Below, one piece after another: positions 54,543 through 64,000 of a stretch of 64,000 nt of DNA (position 1 is the first letter of the stretch; each line of letters starts with the position of its first letter). This stretch comes from Pyrus communis (taxonomy: Eukaryota; Streptophyta; Magnoliopsida; Rosales; Rosaceae). The translations under genes and the position numbers were made by a program. The notes beneath the pieces are model-generated. The model was not told where the DNA came from, searched no databases, and saw nothing but the letters and a program-made list of their open reading frames with translations. Location of the stretch: assembly GCF_963583255.1 (NCBI RefSeq), contig NC_084811.1:17440088-17504087 (forward strand), in the 5' to 3' direction.

Positions 54543-55818
54543 ATGGCCAGCACTGCTACTCACATTAGCAACGGCGAACACCACCCGCCGACTAAGCCGC
54601 CGGTACTCACCTCCTCCGCTTCCTTCAGGGCTCGTAAGAAGACCAATTCCTCCGCCGGAATCTCCCGTTCCGGCTCCGATGTCGATGACATCATCACCCT
54701 CATGCACGGCTCCGATCCAGTCCGAGTTGAGCTCAACCGCCTCGAAAATGACCTCCGCGGTATCCATCTCTTCTCTCAATTTTCCGGAAAAAAAAAAAAA
54801 AAAAAAACTCTTTCTCCGGCAAAATTTGGACTCCCATTTTTCTGTCTACTTAATAATACATGATAATCTTTATCTCATCGAATTGAAAATTCGTCTCAGT
54901 TTTCGAAAAAAATTGAGAGAATTCTTCTTAATGTCGCTCTGTTTTTTTCCGGGTTAAATTTTAAAGCCGCATTTGCTAGCTAAGGAGAAAGGATCATTCA
55001 AATTTTAGAGCTATAATAATTATTTTCCCAAAAATGCATTTCTTATTTTTGATTAATTTTCATTTCATGTAGCATATAATAATTGAGTGAATTCTGTATC
55101 AAAACCAAAAACTGATGAAATGGAAAATGGAAATGGAATTGCACAGATAAAGAGAGGGAGTTGGGAGATGCTGTGGCGGAAATCAAGTCTTTGAGAAATT
55201 CAGAGCGTCTTAAAGAAAAGGCGGTTGAAGAGGTACTCTGTTTGTTTTGTGCTTCCACTTATCAGTAATTTCACCACATTTTTCTTCCTTCGGCATTAGC
55301 GATCGGATTCTTTATTTTTAGACCAATTTGCATAACCAAAGAATGGAATCTTAACACATACTAGAATATATGAATGAGACAGATTTTTACAGACATCCAA
55401 CTCGGTCGTAAGTTGCTTCTTCTATGTTCTTCTAACAACGTTTGTAGTTTGTACATATTCTATTTGATGAAACAGTAATTTTGGACGTACTCAATCTATG
55501 CGGAAACAATTACGTAGGTATGGGAGACCATCAGACCATCATCCCTTTTTTTTAGATGCAGACTAGAACAAACAGTGAGCTAGATGTCCGCCAGAATCGA
55601 GTTACAAGAATGAAACTAATAAAAATCTAACATAGCCACAAAGCAAAACTTAATCAGCAACTTTATCTTAAAGTGGCTTTTCAATCTGTGAAAGTTATCA
55701 AGATTCTTAAAAACCAGTTTCAATTTTATTTGTCAATACTTGATGCTATGTGTTTTATCTGTCGTGTGGCTTAGCCAAACTCCCCCCCCCCTTCTTAGTG
55801 TAAAAATATCGATGTGCT

Positions 55819-55854
<36 letters not shown>

Positions 55855-58672
55855 CTGAATTTTTTTGTTGGTTAATAATTTCAGTTGACAGATGAACTTG
55901 ACAAAGTGGATGAAAAGCTTAAATCAGCTGAAGCTCATTTGGAAAGCAAGGTAATAATTGTAGTTTCCCTTGCTGCCTGATCGTAATGTCTTCTGTTACC
56001 AACATTGAAATCTTTTCTGCTTGCGATATACTTAGTACACTATGATTTGCAGAATCTTGAGATTAAGAAAATAAATGATGAGAAAAAAGCAGCTTTGGCT
56101 GCGCAATTTGCAGCGGAAGCCACACTCCGACGAGTTCACGCTGCACAGAAAGATGATGAAATGCCACCCATTGAAGCCATCATTGCTCCGCTGGAGGCAG
56201 AGCTTAAGCTTGCTAGGCAGGAGGTATGCTTTCATTCTGCAATACTGTGACCCCTTGAATTTTGCTTTTTAAGACAGATAGCGTTGTAAAAACTTTATAT
56301 AGTGTTTTTATGTCAGTTTTGAGTGTCGATTTTGGCTACCATATTTGGTTTGTACAAGTGAGGTATAGACTGTTCAATATGTGTTTGGTTTCTATATTGT
56401 TAATGGATCTGTTGACTCATTTATTTACATGAAATAATAATTATAACGAGTTAAATTTTCTTTTACTTCTTGATGTATTGTTTTTTTAGGTAGCCAAGTT
56501 GCAGGACGACAACAGAGTTCTTGATCGGCTTACTAAATCCAAGGAGGCTGCTCTGCTTGAAGCTGAGAGAACTGTTCAGATTGCCTTGGCAAAAGCATCT
56601 TTGGTTGATGATCTGCAAAACAAAAACCAAGAGCTAATGAAACAGATTGAAATATGCCAGGTTTGTATGTTGTTCAGAGTTTTCCTACTGCATGCAATTT
56701 GTGTGATAGAGGGTTGTACCAGAGGTGTGTACTAGCATTAGACACCATTTTACATAATATGGAATTGTCCATTATCAGGAGGAGAACAAAATACTTGACA
56801 AAATGCAGAGGCAAAAGGTAGCTGAGGTTGAGAAGCTAATGCAAACTGTTCGAGAACTGGAGGAGGCTGTTTTAGCTGGTGGAGCTGCAGCCAATGCTGT
56901 GCGTGATTACCAGCGGAAAGTGCAGGAGATGAATGTAATAACTGTTTCATGGAAATCCAGTACTTGCATACCACCTCGTAGTTGTTCTGAGTCTTTGTCA
57001 CAAATGCAAACTTCCTCTAACCTTCAAGCTTTTGTAGGAGGAGAAAAAACTATTGGAGCGGGAGGTGGCTCGTGCAAAGGTCTCCGCAAATCGGGTTGCC
57101 ACTGTTGTTGCGAATGAGTGGAAAGACTCCAGTGACAAAGTGATGCCCGTAAAGCAATGGCTTGAAGAAAGGAAATTTTTTCAGGCATGTTATGACTTCA
57201 ATATGTACCACATCATCTTTGCATGCAAGTCCTTTAATGTATATTGTTAACCCAAGAGGATTAATATATAGAATTATCATCTCATACCATAGATGAACTG
57301 CAATGATTATTGTTGACCTTTTGCCAAATGCATGGTGATAGAGAAGCATAAATTACCAGGAAAGGAGAAAAAAACCAAGACTTTTTGGGGATGTATAGTT
57401 TGGGCTTCGGTTTCTTCAGATTTTAAATTTTCAGTCCTTTGGTTGGATTGGAAAGCCCGTTTTCAGTTGGTTTTATGGAGCTCTATAACTGTTTTTTTTA
57501 GGGGGACTTTCCTGTTGTCTTGGTGGTTTGTTTTTGTTTTCGATGTGGACTTATTGTCCACTTGCGTATAAATCTGGATTCTGGACAATATATGTTCGTG
57601 TGTGCATGCTGGTATGCAAAGATGGTTTATTTTCCTTCAAAAGATGGGGGAAAAAGTGAAAACAATTAATGAAAAGTTTCAGTTGAGGTCTAAAATATTT
57701 GACCCATTTTTTTTGTAGGGAGAAATGCAGCAACTTAGAGACAAGCTGGCAGTCGCTCAGCGTACTGCAAAGGCAGAAGCACAATTGAAGGTATGCTAAC
57801 TGTTTGAGTTTGGTCTGTGCTTACAATTTCTTTTACTCTCATTTGTTATGTGCTTATTCCTCTTCATAATAGTTGATTTTTTTATTGATTTCTTAGGAAA
57901 AATACCAATTAAGATTTAAGGTTTTGGAGGATAAGTTTAAAGCATCTAATGGTAAAGCACGCGCTGCTTCAGATGGAAGAATCTTAAGCAATGGGCCTTC
58001 AAGGCGCCAGTCAATTGGTGGATCTGATATTGTTTCTCAATTGTCCTCTAATGGCTATCTATACAGGACAAAATCAAACTTACAATCTGGTTTCAACCGT
58101 TCCAACAGTGCCACTGCAATATTAAAAGAAGCCAAGGTTTCAACTAGATCATTTGAAGATGCAACTGGGAAAGATATCATGCCTAACAGTGCCAATGATC
58201 AGACTGAGATGAATGAGGTAATTGGTAGACATGAGGAGAGCTCAAATGGAACTTTGGGTGAACAGTCCAGGAGAGAACATGAAGATTATGTTTCTGGAGT
58301 ACTGTATGATATGTTACAGAAAGAGGTCGTATCTTGGAGGAAAGCTTGCCACGAGAAAGATCAAACCCTCAAAGACAAGGATGATGCAATGGAGGTTAGA
58401 TAGTAGGTATATCTCGTTAATTTTGCAACCACTTCCCAGTTTCGTATTTTTTAATTTGTTTTTGTTGTGAAATCAAGTAGATGTTGGCAAAGAAGGTGGA
58501 TACACTTAGCAAAGCAATGGAGGTTGAGAGCAAAAAGATGCGGAGAGAAGTAGCTGCAAAGGAGAAAGAAGTCTCTGCAATGCGTGTCACCAAGGAGCAT
58601 GATCAGCGGACACGGCGCTTAAGTGCTCCTCGGAGGGCAATAAATAGTTCCCACACACTTTCTTCAAGGTAA
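54543..58672 (+). CDS. MAP70: Microtubule-associated protein 70 (MAP70 family), ten coding exons
   Basis: Exons: 54543-54759, 55147-55232, 55885-55950, 56053-56223, 56490-56660, 56779-56934, 57038-57184, 57719-57790, 57897-58394, 58481-58672 (TAA). All phases agree and total 591 aa, the normal MAP70 size. Recognised by long conserved blocks: DIITLMHGSDPVRVELNRLE, FAAEATLRRVHAAQKDDEMP, RLTKSKEAALLEAERTVQ, LEEAVLAGGAAANAVRDYQR, NRVATVVANEWKDSSDKVMP and the C-terminal LAKKVDTLSKAMEVESKKMR. Long coiled coils cover about residues 65-360 and 500-560; a Ser-rich basic linker (SNGPSRRQSIGG) lies between. MAP70 proteins are plant-specific, bind cortical microtubules and affect cell shape and xylem wall patterning. 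Introns are GT-AG except after exon 7, where the frame-consistent junction is CAG|GCATGT (57185), a GC-AG intron. The ATG is the first in the frame and fits the short variable N-terminus. Which MAP70 paralogue it is cannot be settled. Confidence 0.95.
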
Positions 58673-59207
58673 TTACTCGTGTACAATCTGTAATGGCCTA
58701 AGAATGATGCAATAGTTGTGCATCGAGTCTGTCATTCCTGTTCGTGATAAGTTCTTTGACGGCATAAAATGAAAGAAAAATGCGTGGTGCCCCAAGTTGA
58801 TTGAAAACTTTGAGCTACCAGCCTACCTCCGGCAGAAAAATATTAATCCGCCTGACCAAAAGTTTTGCTTCTTTCAGAAATGCACACATGTCATAGGTAC
58901 ACAGCAGTGACAGAATCACCACATCATGGATGTTTCTGTGATTCTTCAGCTCTGCAGTCACTAGGACTGTTGGTTTTGTCGTGATTTTCCTCTCCCGTCT
59001 CCATCTATTTAAGTTGTCTTGGCCACCGGGTAGGCAATTTGTAAAGAACTGACTTCAGGTTGTTCAGGTCAACCTGCTCTGTATATTTCTTTTGTACTAA
59101 TATGTCCTGGAAATACCGCCAACGGTGGGGAAAAGTTAAGAGATGAGGCTTTGTTAGAATCTTCATTCAAGGAAACTGAAGTCAATATAAAACTTTGTAT
59201 ACCCCAA
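58673..59207 (+). other. MAP70 3' flank, likely 3' UTR
   Basis: No coding frame. T-rich stretch TATATTTCTTTTGTACTAAT at 59080-59100 and ATATAAAACTTTGTA near 59185 are candidate polyadenylation contexts. Length of the UTR unknown. Confidence 0.4.
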
Positions 59208-59336
59208 TGCCGTGTTTGGCACACGTGATTGGAAGGGTTGGAGAGGATTTTCAAAGAGGATTGGAATAGATTGGAGAGGATTGGAGAGCTCTAATCCTAT
59301 CCTTCTTCAATCCTGAGTTTTGTGTTCTAAACAAGG
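59208..59336. mobile_element. Small MITE-like element
   Basis: Left CCGTGTTTGGCACAC and right complement CCTTGTTTAGAACAC form an imperfect TIR. Sub-terminal GGATTGGAGAGG units repeat three times. TSD not clear. Confidence 0.45.
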
Positions 59337-59904
59337 TGACAATTTTTGAAAAATGCTATTTTTAGGTATTATTTTCACCACAAATTAATTCAAATGTACT
59401 GGAAAGCAAGCAAAAGTTCGGAATTTTCAACTTGAGTTCGAACTTTCATGGATGCATTTCTTGGGACCATTGGCTCTACTTTGACACACCATTTGATTCG
59501 GGAGCTAAACGCTTGTTTTCGCCTCGTGGTACTCTTGATGTTGGGGAAATGTCTTGTTCGTGAGTTGGGTAACAAAGATGGAGTCTGGATCAATAGATGA
59601 TGATTTAGCTTCTATCAATTCACCCCAAATTTTGACTAGTTAGTGTGTTGCAGCAAACTTCTTTAGTCCCGGGTGCAGTCCTAGTGTCACGGCGAATCAG
59701 GATATCATTCATCTCAAACACTGGGTTTTAACATGATAAGGGTGGTTGCACTGGGTTCTCGAAGAATCCATTAAGTTTTGAGTATTTGAATAAGAATTAT
59801 GATGACTTGCTGGTGATTAGGGTTGTCTTCTTTAATTCACTGTGTTATCAGTTCGAACTCTTCTCATTCTCCTTAATGTATTATGACGACTTTTAAACAG
59901 ATAA
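59337..59904. other. Intergenic repeat copy, no gene
   Basis: From about 59735 the sequence (GGTTGCACTGGGTTCTCGAA) is paralogous to 60835-60955. Nothing else supported. Confidence 0.5.
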
Positions 59905-59907
59905 TTA

Positions 59908-60354
59908 GAGCATCTTCAGTGGAGTCTCTAAATAGGAACAATCAACGTATAAATTGACTATAAAATAAATATAGGGAATAAAATAAATCTCTAATGGATC
60001 GGAAAGTGAGTTCCTAAAATACGGAAACTCATCGAATACTTGATGTATGTATCCATATATAGGAACTGTATGGGACTGAAATGGTGGAGCCCAATGACAA
60101 TTTGGGTGTAAAAATTGGGCCACCAATATGAGTGTTGCTGTGCAGCATGAACTCCAAATGCTGATGACGTGCGGGTGCAAAAGGACTCACCGACATAAAC
60201 TCCAAATGCTAATGGCGTAATTCTTCTTAAATTTAGGAATTCTACTAAAACAACTTTCCCATTTGATCCAATATTCCTTTAGGGAGACAAAAATTCCTTT
60301 TATGTCTTTAAATGAGTACTCAAAGGTGGTAATGGGAGCCCAATGAAGATGCTC
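59908..60354. mobile_element. Tourist-like (PIF/Harbinger) MITE
   Basis: 447 bp, ends GAGCATCTTCAGTGG and (complement) GAGCATCTTCATTGG, TSD TTA on both sides (59905-59907; 60355-60357). The paralogous site at about 60925-60945 is empty. Confidence 0.88.
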
Positions 60355-60479
60355 TTAGTTTAGTTAATTTTCTATGCTTTTATTTTAATTGATTTTCTAG
60401 TCGTTATCTTATCATTTTAAAATTTGCTTTCTTTTCTTTATTACCAGCGATAATGTACATTAGTTCGATGCTAATAAAC

Positions 60480-61985
60480 AGGGGAGAGTTTAAACATTAG
60501 ACGCATTGAGTTGAACAGAATGATCCTAATCATAAGGACAATCCACTACTGGCCAATCTAAAATTTGCTTACTTGCCCTAATCACCACCTGGGAAGAAGT
60601 TGTGTTATCTTTGTTGTTTTTGAAATTTGTTTTCTTATGGAGGTAAGGTGTATATCTACAGAGAACAAAACATAAAATAGTTGCATTGAGAAATTATTAT
60701 TTTAAAGATTTCTTTTATATACAAACGACATTGGTAAGAAGAAATTAGACCCAATAATCGCACAAAATGACAAAAAAAATCAAGCACTCAAGTTGAGCCT
60801 AAATGAGTATGGGTTGAAATTCTTCGTCTTAACATGATAGCGGTTGTTGCATTGGGTTCTCGAAGAATTCACTGCATCCTAAGTTCGAATCCTCCTCCAT
60901 CCCCTTAATATATAAATAGATAATTAGTTTAATTAATTTTCTAGTCGTGTTACCTTGTCTTTTTATATTAGTTTTATTTTATTTAGACCATCTCCAACCC
61001 TTGAAGTTAAAACCTCAAATTTTTAACCCAAAAAACTTAGGTTTTAATGCCGACACAGTTTTTCTGCTCTAACCATTATAAGTTAAATTTTTGGCCGAGA
61101 TTATTAAACAATGAATTCAGGATAATTTTTTTTTCTTAAAATAACTCTTAAAAAAAATTATGTAGACTATCTAAATTAATTTTATGAACATTTTAACCTA
61201 AAAATATTTAGATTTTGATAAATATTAAAAAATTACTAAATTGACACATGAAACTCATGGAACACTATGAACAAATATGAAACACAAGATAGATTTTTTT
61301 TTAATTATTTTAGTCATTAGATTTAAATTTGGACCATTAGATCTTTTTTTACAGTTGGATTTGATTATAATAGATCTTAATCGTTAGATTTAATGAATTT
61401 ATAAATATAAAACTAAAAGAAAGTACACGTATATGGTGGCCTAGCCCACTAACCCAAGGAGAATTTTTGGGCTAAATTTGCCCCGAAAATGAGTTTTGGG
61501 TTCAAACTCATATTTGGCCCAAGTGTTGTAGCAAGTTTGGGTAGGTTAATAATCTAAAATTTAAGTTTTACTCCAAGAGTTGAAGTATGTCTTATTAGAA
61601 GTGATAACCGACACTAATTTACACCAATGAGAGGGGAGAGCTTGAACTTGAAACGCATTGGGTTGAACAAAATGGTCTTAACCACCAAGACAATCCACCC
61701 CATGCCATTCTAAAATATGTTTGTTTACCTGCCCTAATCACGACCGGGGAAGCAGTCGTGCTATCTTGTTGTTTTTAAAATTTGTTTTCTTTGAGATGGA
61801 GGTAAGATGTATATTTACATAGAACAAAACATAAAATAGTTACCTTGAGATTATCATTATTATTTTAGTAAGAAATATATGTTTAAAGAGTTTTTATATA
61901 CCAACAATATTGGTGAGGGAAAATAGGCCCGACAATCGCACGAAATGACATAAAAAAAATAAAATAAGCAAGCCTTAATTAACGA
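60480..61985 (+). repeat. Diverged direct repeats of an intergenic unit
   Basis: 60480-60790 and 61625-61980 align with about 80% identity by eye (GGGGAGAG.TT..., CGCATTG.GTTGAACA.AATG, TGCCCTAATCAC, ATAGAACAAAACATAAAATAGTT). Between them, 60835-60955 repeats 59735-59907 plus 60358-60410. The unit is an old transposable or tandemly duplicated segment of unknown class. Confidence 0.7.
60986..61591. mobile_element. Harbinger/Tourist-like element
   Basis: 606 bp. Left GACCATCTCCAACCCTTG, right complement GACATACTTCAACTCTTGG, TSD TTA (60983-60985; 61592-61594). AT-rich interior without coding. Confidence 0.8.
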
Positions 61986-62018
61986 ATTGATTGTTGCCTT
62001 GGGTTTTCAAGCCGTGTT

Positions 62019-62729
62019 TGTAAGGCTCAAAAATTTGCACGTTAACAAATTAAAATAATAAATCTTTGGAGGGCTTTGGGTACAAAGTTAAATGGATTGA
62101 ACTCAGAGATGTAAGTGGTTTACCTCTCAAAATTAGACAACTTTCATTGTGGTACTTGGATTAATATTGATATCAAGACTAAAATAGTGCTCCAATACAA
62201 GAATATGCTTTCTATTTCTAGTCGTCTAACCCCTATCTGAGAGGTGTGCACTACCCCTTTATATAGGCCCTTAATGAACTCCTAAGCCTTAAGTTACCCC
62301 ACTTGGCATTTAATGCACCAATTAAGTAGCCTAAAATGCTGACATCTTTTCACTTTTCAATCTCGACATTCAGCGATGAAGTGACGGATGCTCGAATAGC
62401 TTATCATGTTAGAATAATATGACCCAAGCACCCCACTCGACCTCGATTATCCAACCTCACCTTCTCGAGCATCGTTCCGACTACCTTTATGTCTTGTTCT
62501 ATGACACTACTTGCGTCATAAAGTTGTCATCTACCCACGTGATCATGGCAGTCGTGAGCCTTCTTGCGCCCCCTGGTCGGGCTAGGTTTATGGATGGTTG
62601 GCTGTTGAGCTTGGATATACCCTCTTCTTAGCCCCTTGGACTTTGGGCTTCTCGATCTCTCTTGGGCTTTTTGGGGTTCCTCTCTTGGCCGACACTACTA
62701 TTTAGGCCTAAAAGTGCCTAGCGTTAACA
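62019..62729 (-). mobile_element. Solo LTR, 711 bp
   Basis: Minus strand TGTTAACGCTAGGC...GAGCCTTACA, with perfect TSD GTGTT (62014-62018; 62730-62734). A minus-strand TATA box CCTATATAAA is at 62258-62267. No flanking PPT or PBS. The plus frame 62419-62631 is chance. Confidence 0.85.
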
Positions 62730-62734
62730 GTGTT

Positions 62735-63060
62735 GTCTTGTTATTTCAAGTTTGTTTCCCTTGAATTTGAGGAAGACAACAATTGAGGCAACAACCATTA
62801 TAAATCATTTTTTAATATTTGTACTTCATAAATTTAACTGTGTAATTCTCATATGAGTATTTTTCTTTCTAACTTCAAAAAAAGTTTAGAGTGCACAATT
62901 AGAATTTTGAAGTGCCAGTAAAAATTCTCAAAAAATATTTGTCTACATTATTTTGATCTAAATGATATGAGAGGAGAGAAAATCGAACTAAAGACCTCGG
63001 GCGCAAAGAGAAATTAAAAATTTTAATTTTTCTTTAGTTTTGAAAGGAGCGAAGATAATT
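62735..63060. other. No feature recognised
   Basis: The left part (TTGTTATTTCAAGTTTGTTTC) continues the repeat unit interrupted by the solo LTR. The rest is AT-rich. Confidence 0.5.
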
Positions 63061-64000
63061 ACCCGATATTTGGTTCAAATCATAGTCCAATTTTATTGGA
63101 TACTAATACCCTGAATAATATTAATGCAGTTGGCAGAAATAATTTTAAATTTGAAGCTATGTGGTTATCTCATCCTGATTTTTTGAATGTTGTTAGGCAA
63201 ATCTGGAATGGTGACATGCCTGACAACTCAAGTGACAAAGTGAGGGGTTATTTAGGCAGGTTCAAGATTCTTATTCAAAAGTGGAATAAGGACACTTTTG
63301 GGATTTTTGAGAAGAAAAAAGCTCTCTTGACTGATTTAGATAAGGTTCAACAAGAGAGTATGTATATGCCCAACTCGAGGGTCTTGGCGAATAAGGAAGG
63401 GAGCATTAAAAGGCAACTCTACCAAGTTCTTAGGAATGAGGAAACTTTCTGGGCTCGGAAAGCCAGAGTCAATTGGGTCTAACTAGGTAATAAAATTACT
63501 AAGTATTTTCAAACTGTGACTAACATTAGGAAAAAAAAGAATGAGATTACTAGAATTAGAGATCAAGATGGTAATCGGTGAGAAAAAGGTGATGGTTTGG
63601 AAAATGTTTTTGTCCAAGACTTTAAACGTAGGTTCACTGCTTCCAGTGCTCATTCTCACTCAGACAGATGACTTTGTGAACATCATCGACTCCTGCATAA
63701 CTGAGGATCATAATGCTGCCTTAAACGCTCCTATCCTGGACAATGAGGTGTTTGCAGCTGTAAATAGCATTGGAGCCCTTAAAGTTCCTGGACCATATGG
63801 TATTCATGCGGTGTTCTACCAAAAGCGTTGGGGTCTTGTAGGACAATCTATCACGAACATGGTTAAAGACTTTTTCCACTCTGATTCAAGCCTGAGACTA
63901 ATAAATCATACACATATTGCGCTCATTCCCAAAGTGGAGAGCCCTGAGTTGGTGTCTAACTTTAGATCAATCAGTCTGTGTAATGTTACTCATAAGATTA
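63061..64000 (+). pseudogene. LINE (L1-type) ORF2 fragment: endonuclease end to start of RT
   Basis: Frame 3 starts with the endonuclease C-terminal motif (NHSPILLDT) at 63078. The conserved linker follows (FKFEAMWLSHPDF, NEETFWARKARVNWV) to a stop at 63480. It then reads YFQTVTNIRKKKN and, after another stop and a frameshift near 63660, the RT fingers (KVPGPYGIHAVFYQ, HIALIPKVESPELVSNFRSI). It is dead by stops, and the right side runs off the window. In an active L1 this protein nicks target DNA and reverse-transcribes the element RNA. Confidence 0.88.

Overview
This is plant nuclear DNA, a dicot and probably Rosaceae (apple/pear type). The evidence for a plant is a split microtubule-associated protein (MAP70) gene with GT-AG introns, LTR retrotransposons primed by tRNA-iMet and tRNA-Asp, a Cassandra TRIM with a 5S-rRNA-like insert, and PIF/Harbinger, hAT and foldback MITEs. 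The Rosaceae placement is inference from the look of the Cassandra LTR and the repeat families. About 85-90% of the window is mobile DNA. The only gene I would call an intact host gene is MAP70 at 54543-58672 (+).

1-26838: an old Copia element (5' end outside the window) cut by two insertions of one LTR family ('family A', LTR about 1.9-2.1 kb, ends TGATAGGAGC...CGCATCA). The first is a solo LTR (1499-21831). It holds a Copia-type element B (1947-20144, TSD CTAGC), which in turn holds a complete family-A element (7559-16260, TSD ATGTT). The second is a solo LTR at 23179-25169 (TSD TCTAG). Removing the insertions restores one Copia pol order: gag, Zn knuckle, PR, INT, RT, RNase H, 3' LTR at 26612-26838.

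27503-39661: a minus-strand LTR (C, 27503-28783) with PPT and internal region. It carries a second copy of a plus-strand coiled-coil ORF that is also inside the family-A element. That ORF is cut at 31167 by an Athila-like Gypsy element with an intact 1830-aa gag-pol. The right end of this Gypsy element is not a direct LTR but a 638-bp inverted piece of its own LTR.

39662-54252: small elements (MITEs, a possible SINE, foldbacks), a Harbinger-derived MYB-like ORF broken by a third family-A solo LTR (43715-45719, TSD ATGAT), a truncated Gypsy-type LTR facing a solo LTR of the same kind (47829-50220, TSD ACTGG), a complete Cassandra TRIM (50572-51210), a TIR element, a hAT MITE (52754-53248) and a second hAT-like element (53405-54252) that abuts the MAP70 pyrimidine-rich leader.

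54253-64000: MAP70 with ten coding exons and one GC-AG intron. It is followed by an intergenic repeat array with two Tourist-like elements (TSD TTA), one of which has its empty site in a paralogous copy nearby, then a 711-bp solo LTR (62019-62729, TSD GTGTT) and a LINE ORF2 fragment running off the right edge.

The most unusual items are the TATA-promoted coiled-coil ORF shared, antisense, by two different LTR families (12398-13105; 30699-31166), and the intact Athila-like element with one inverted partial LTR.
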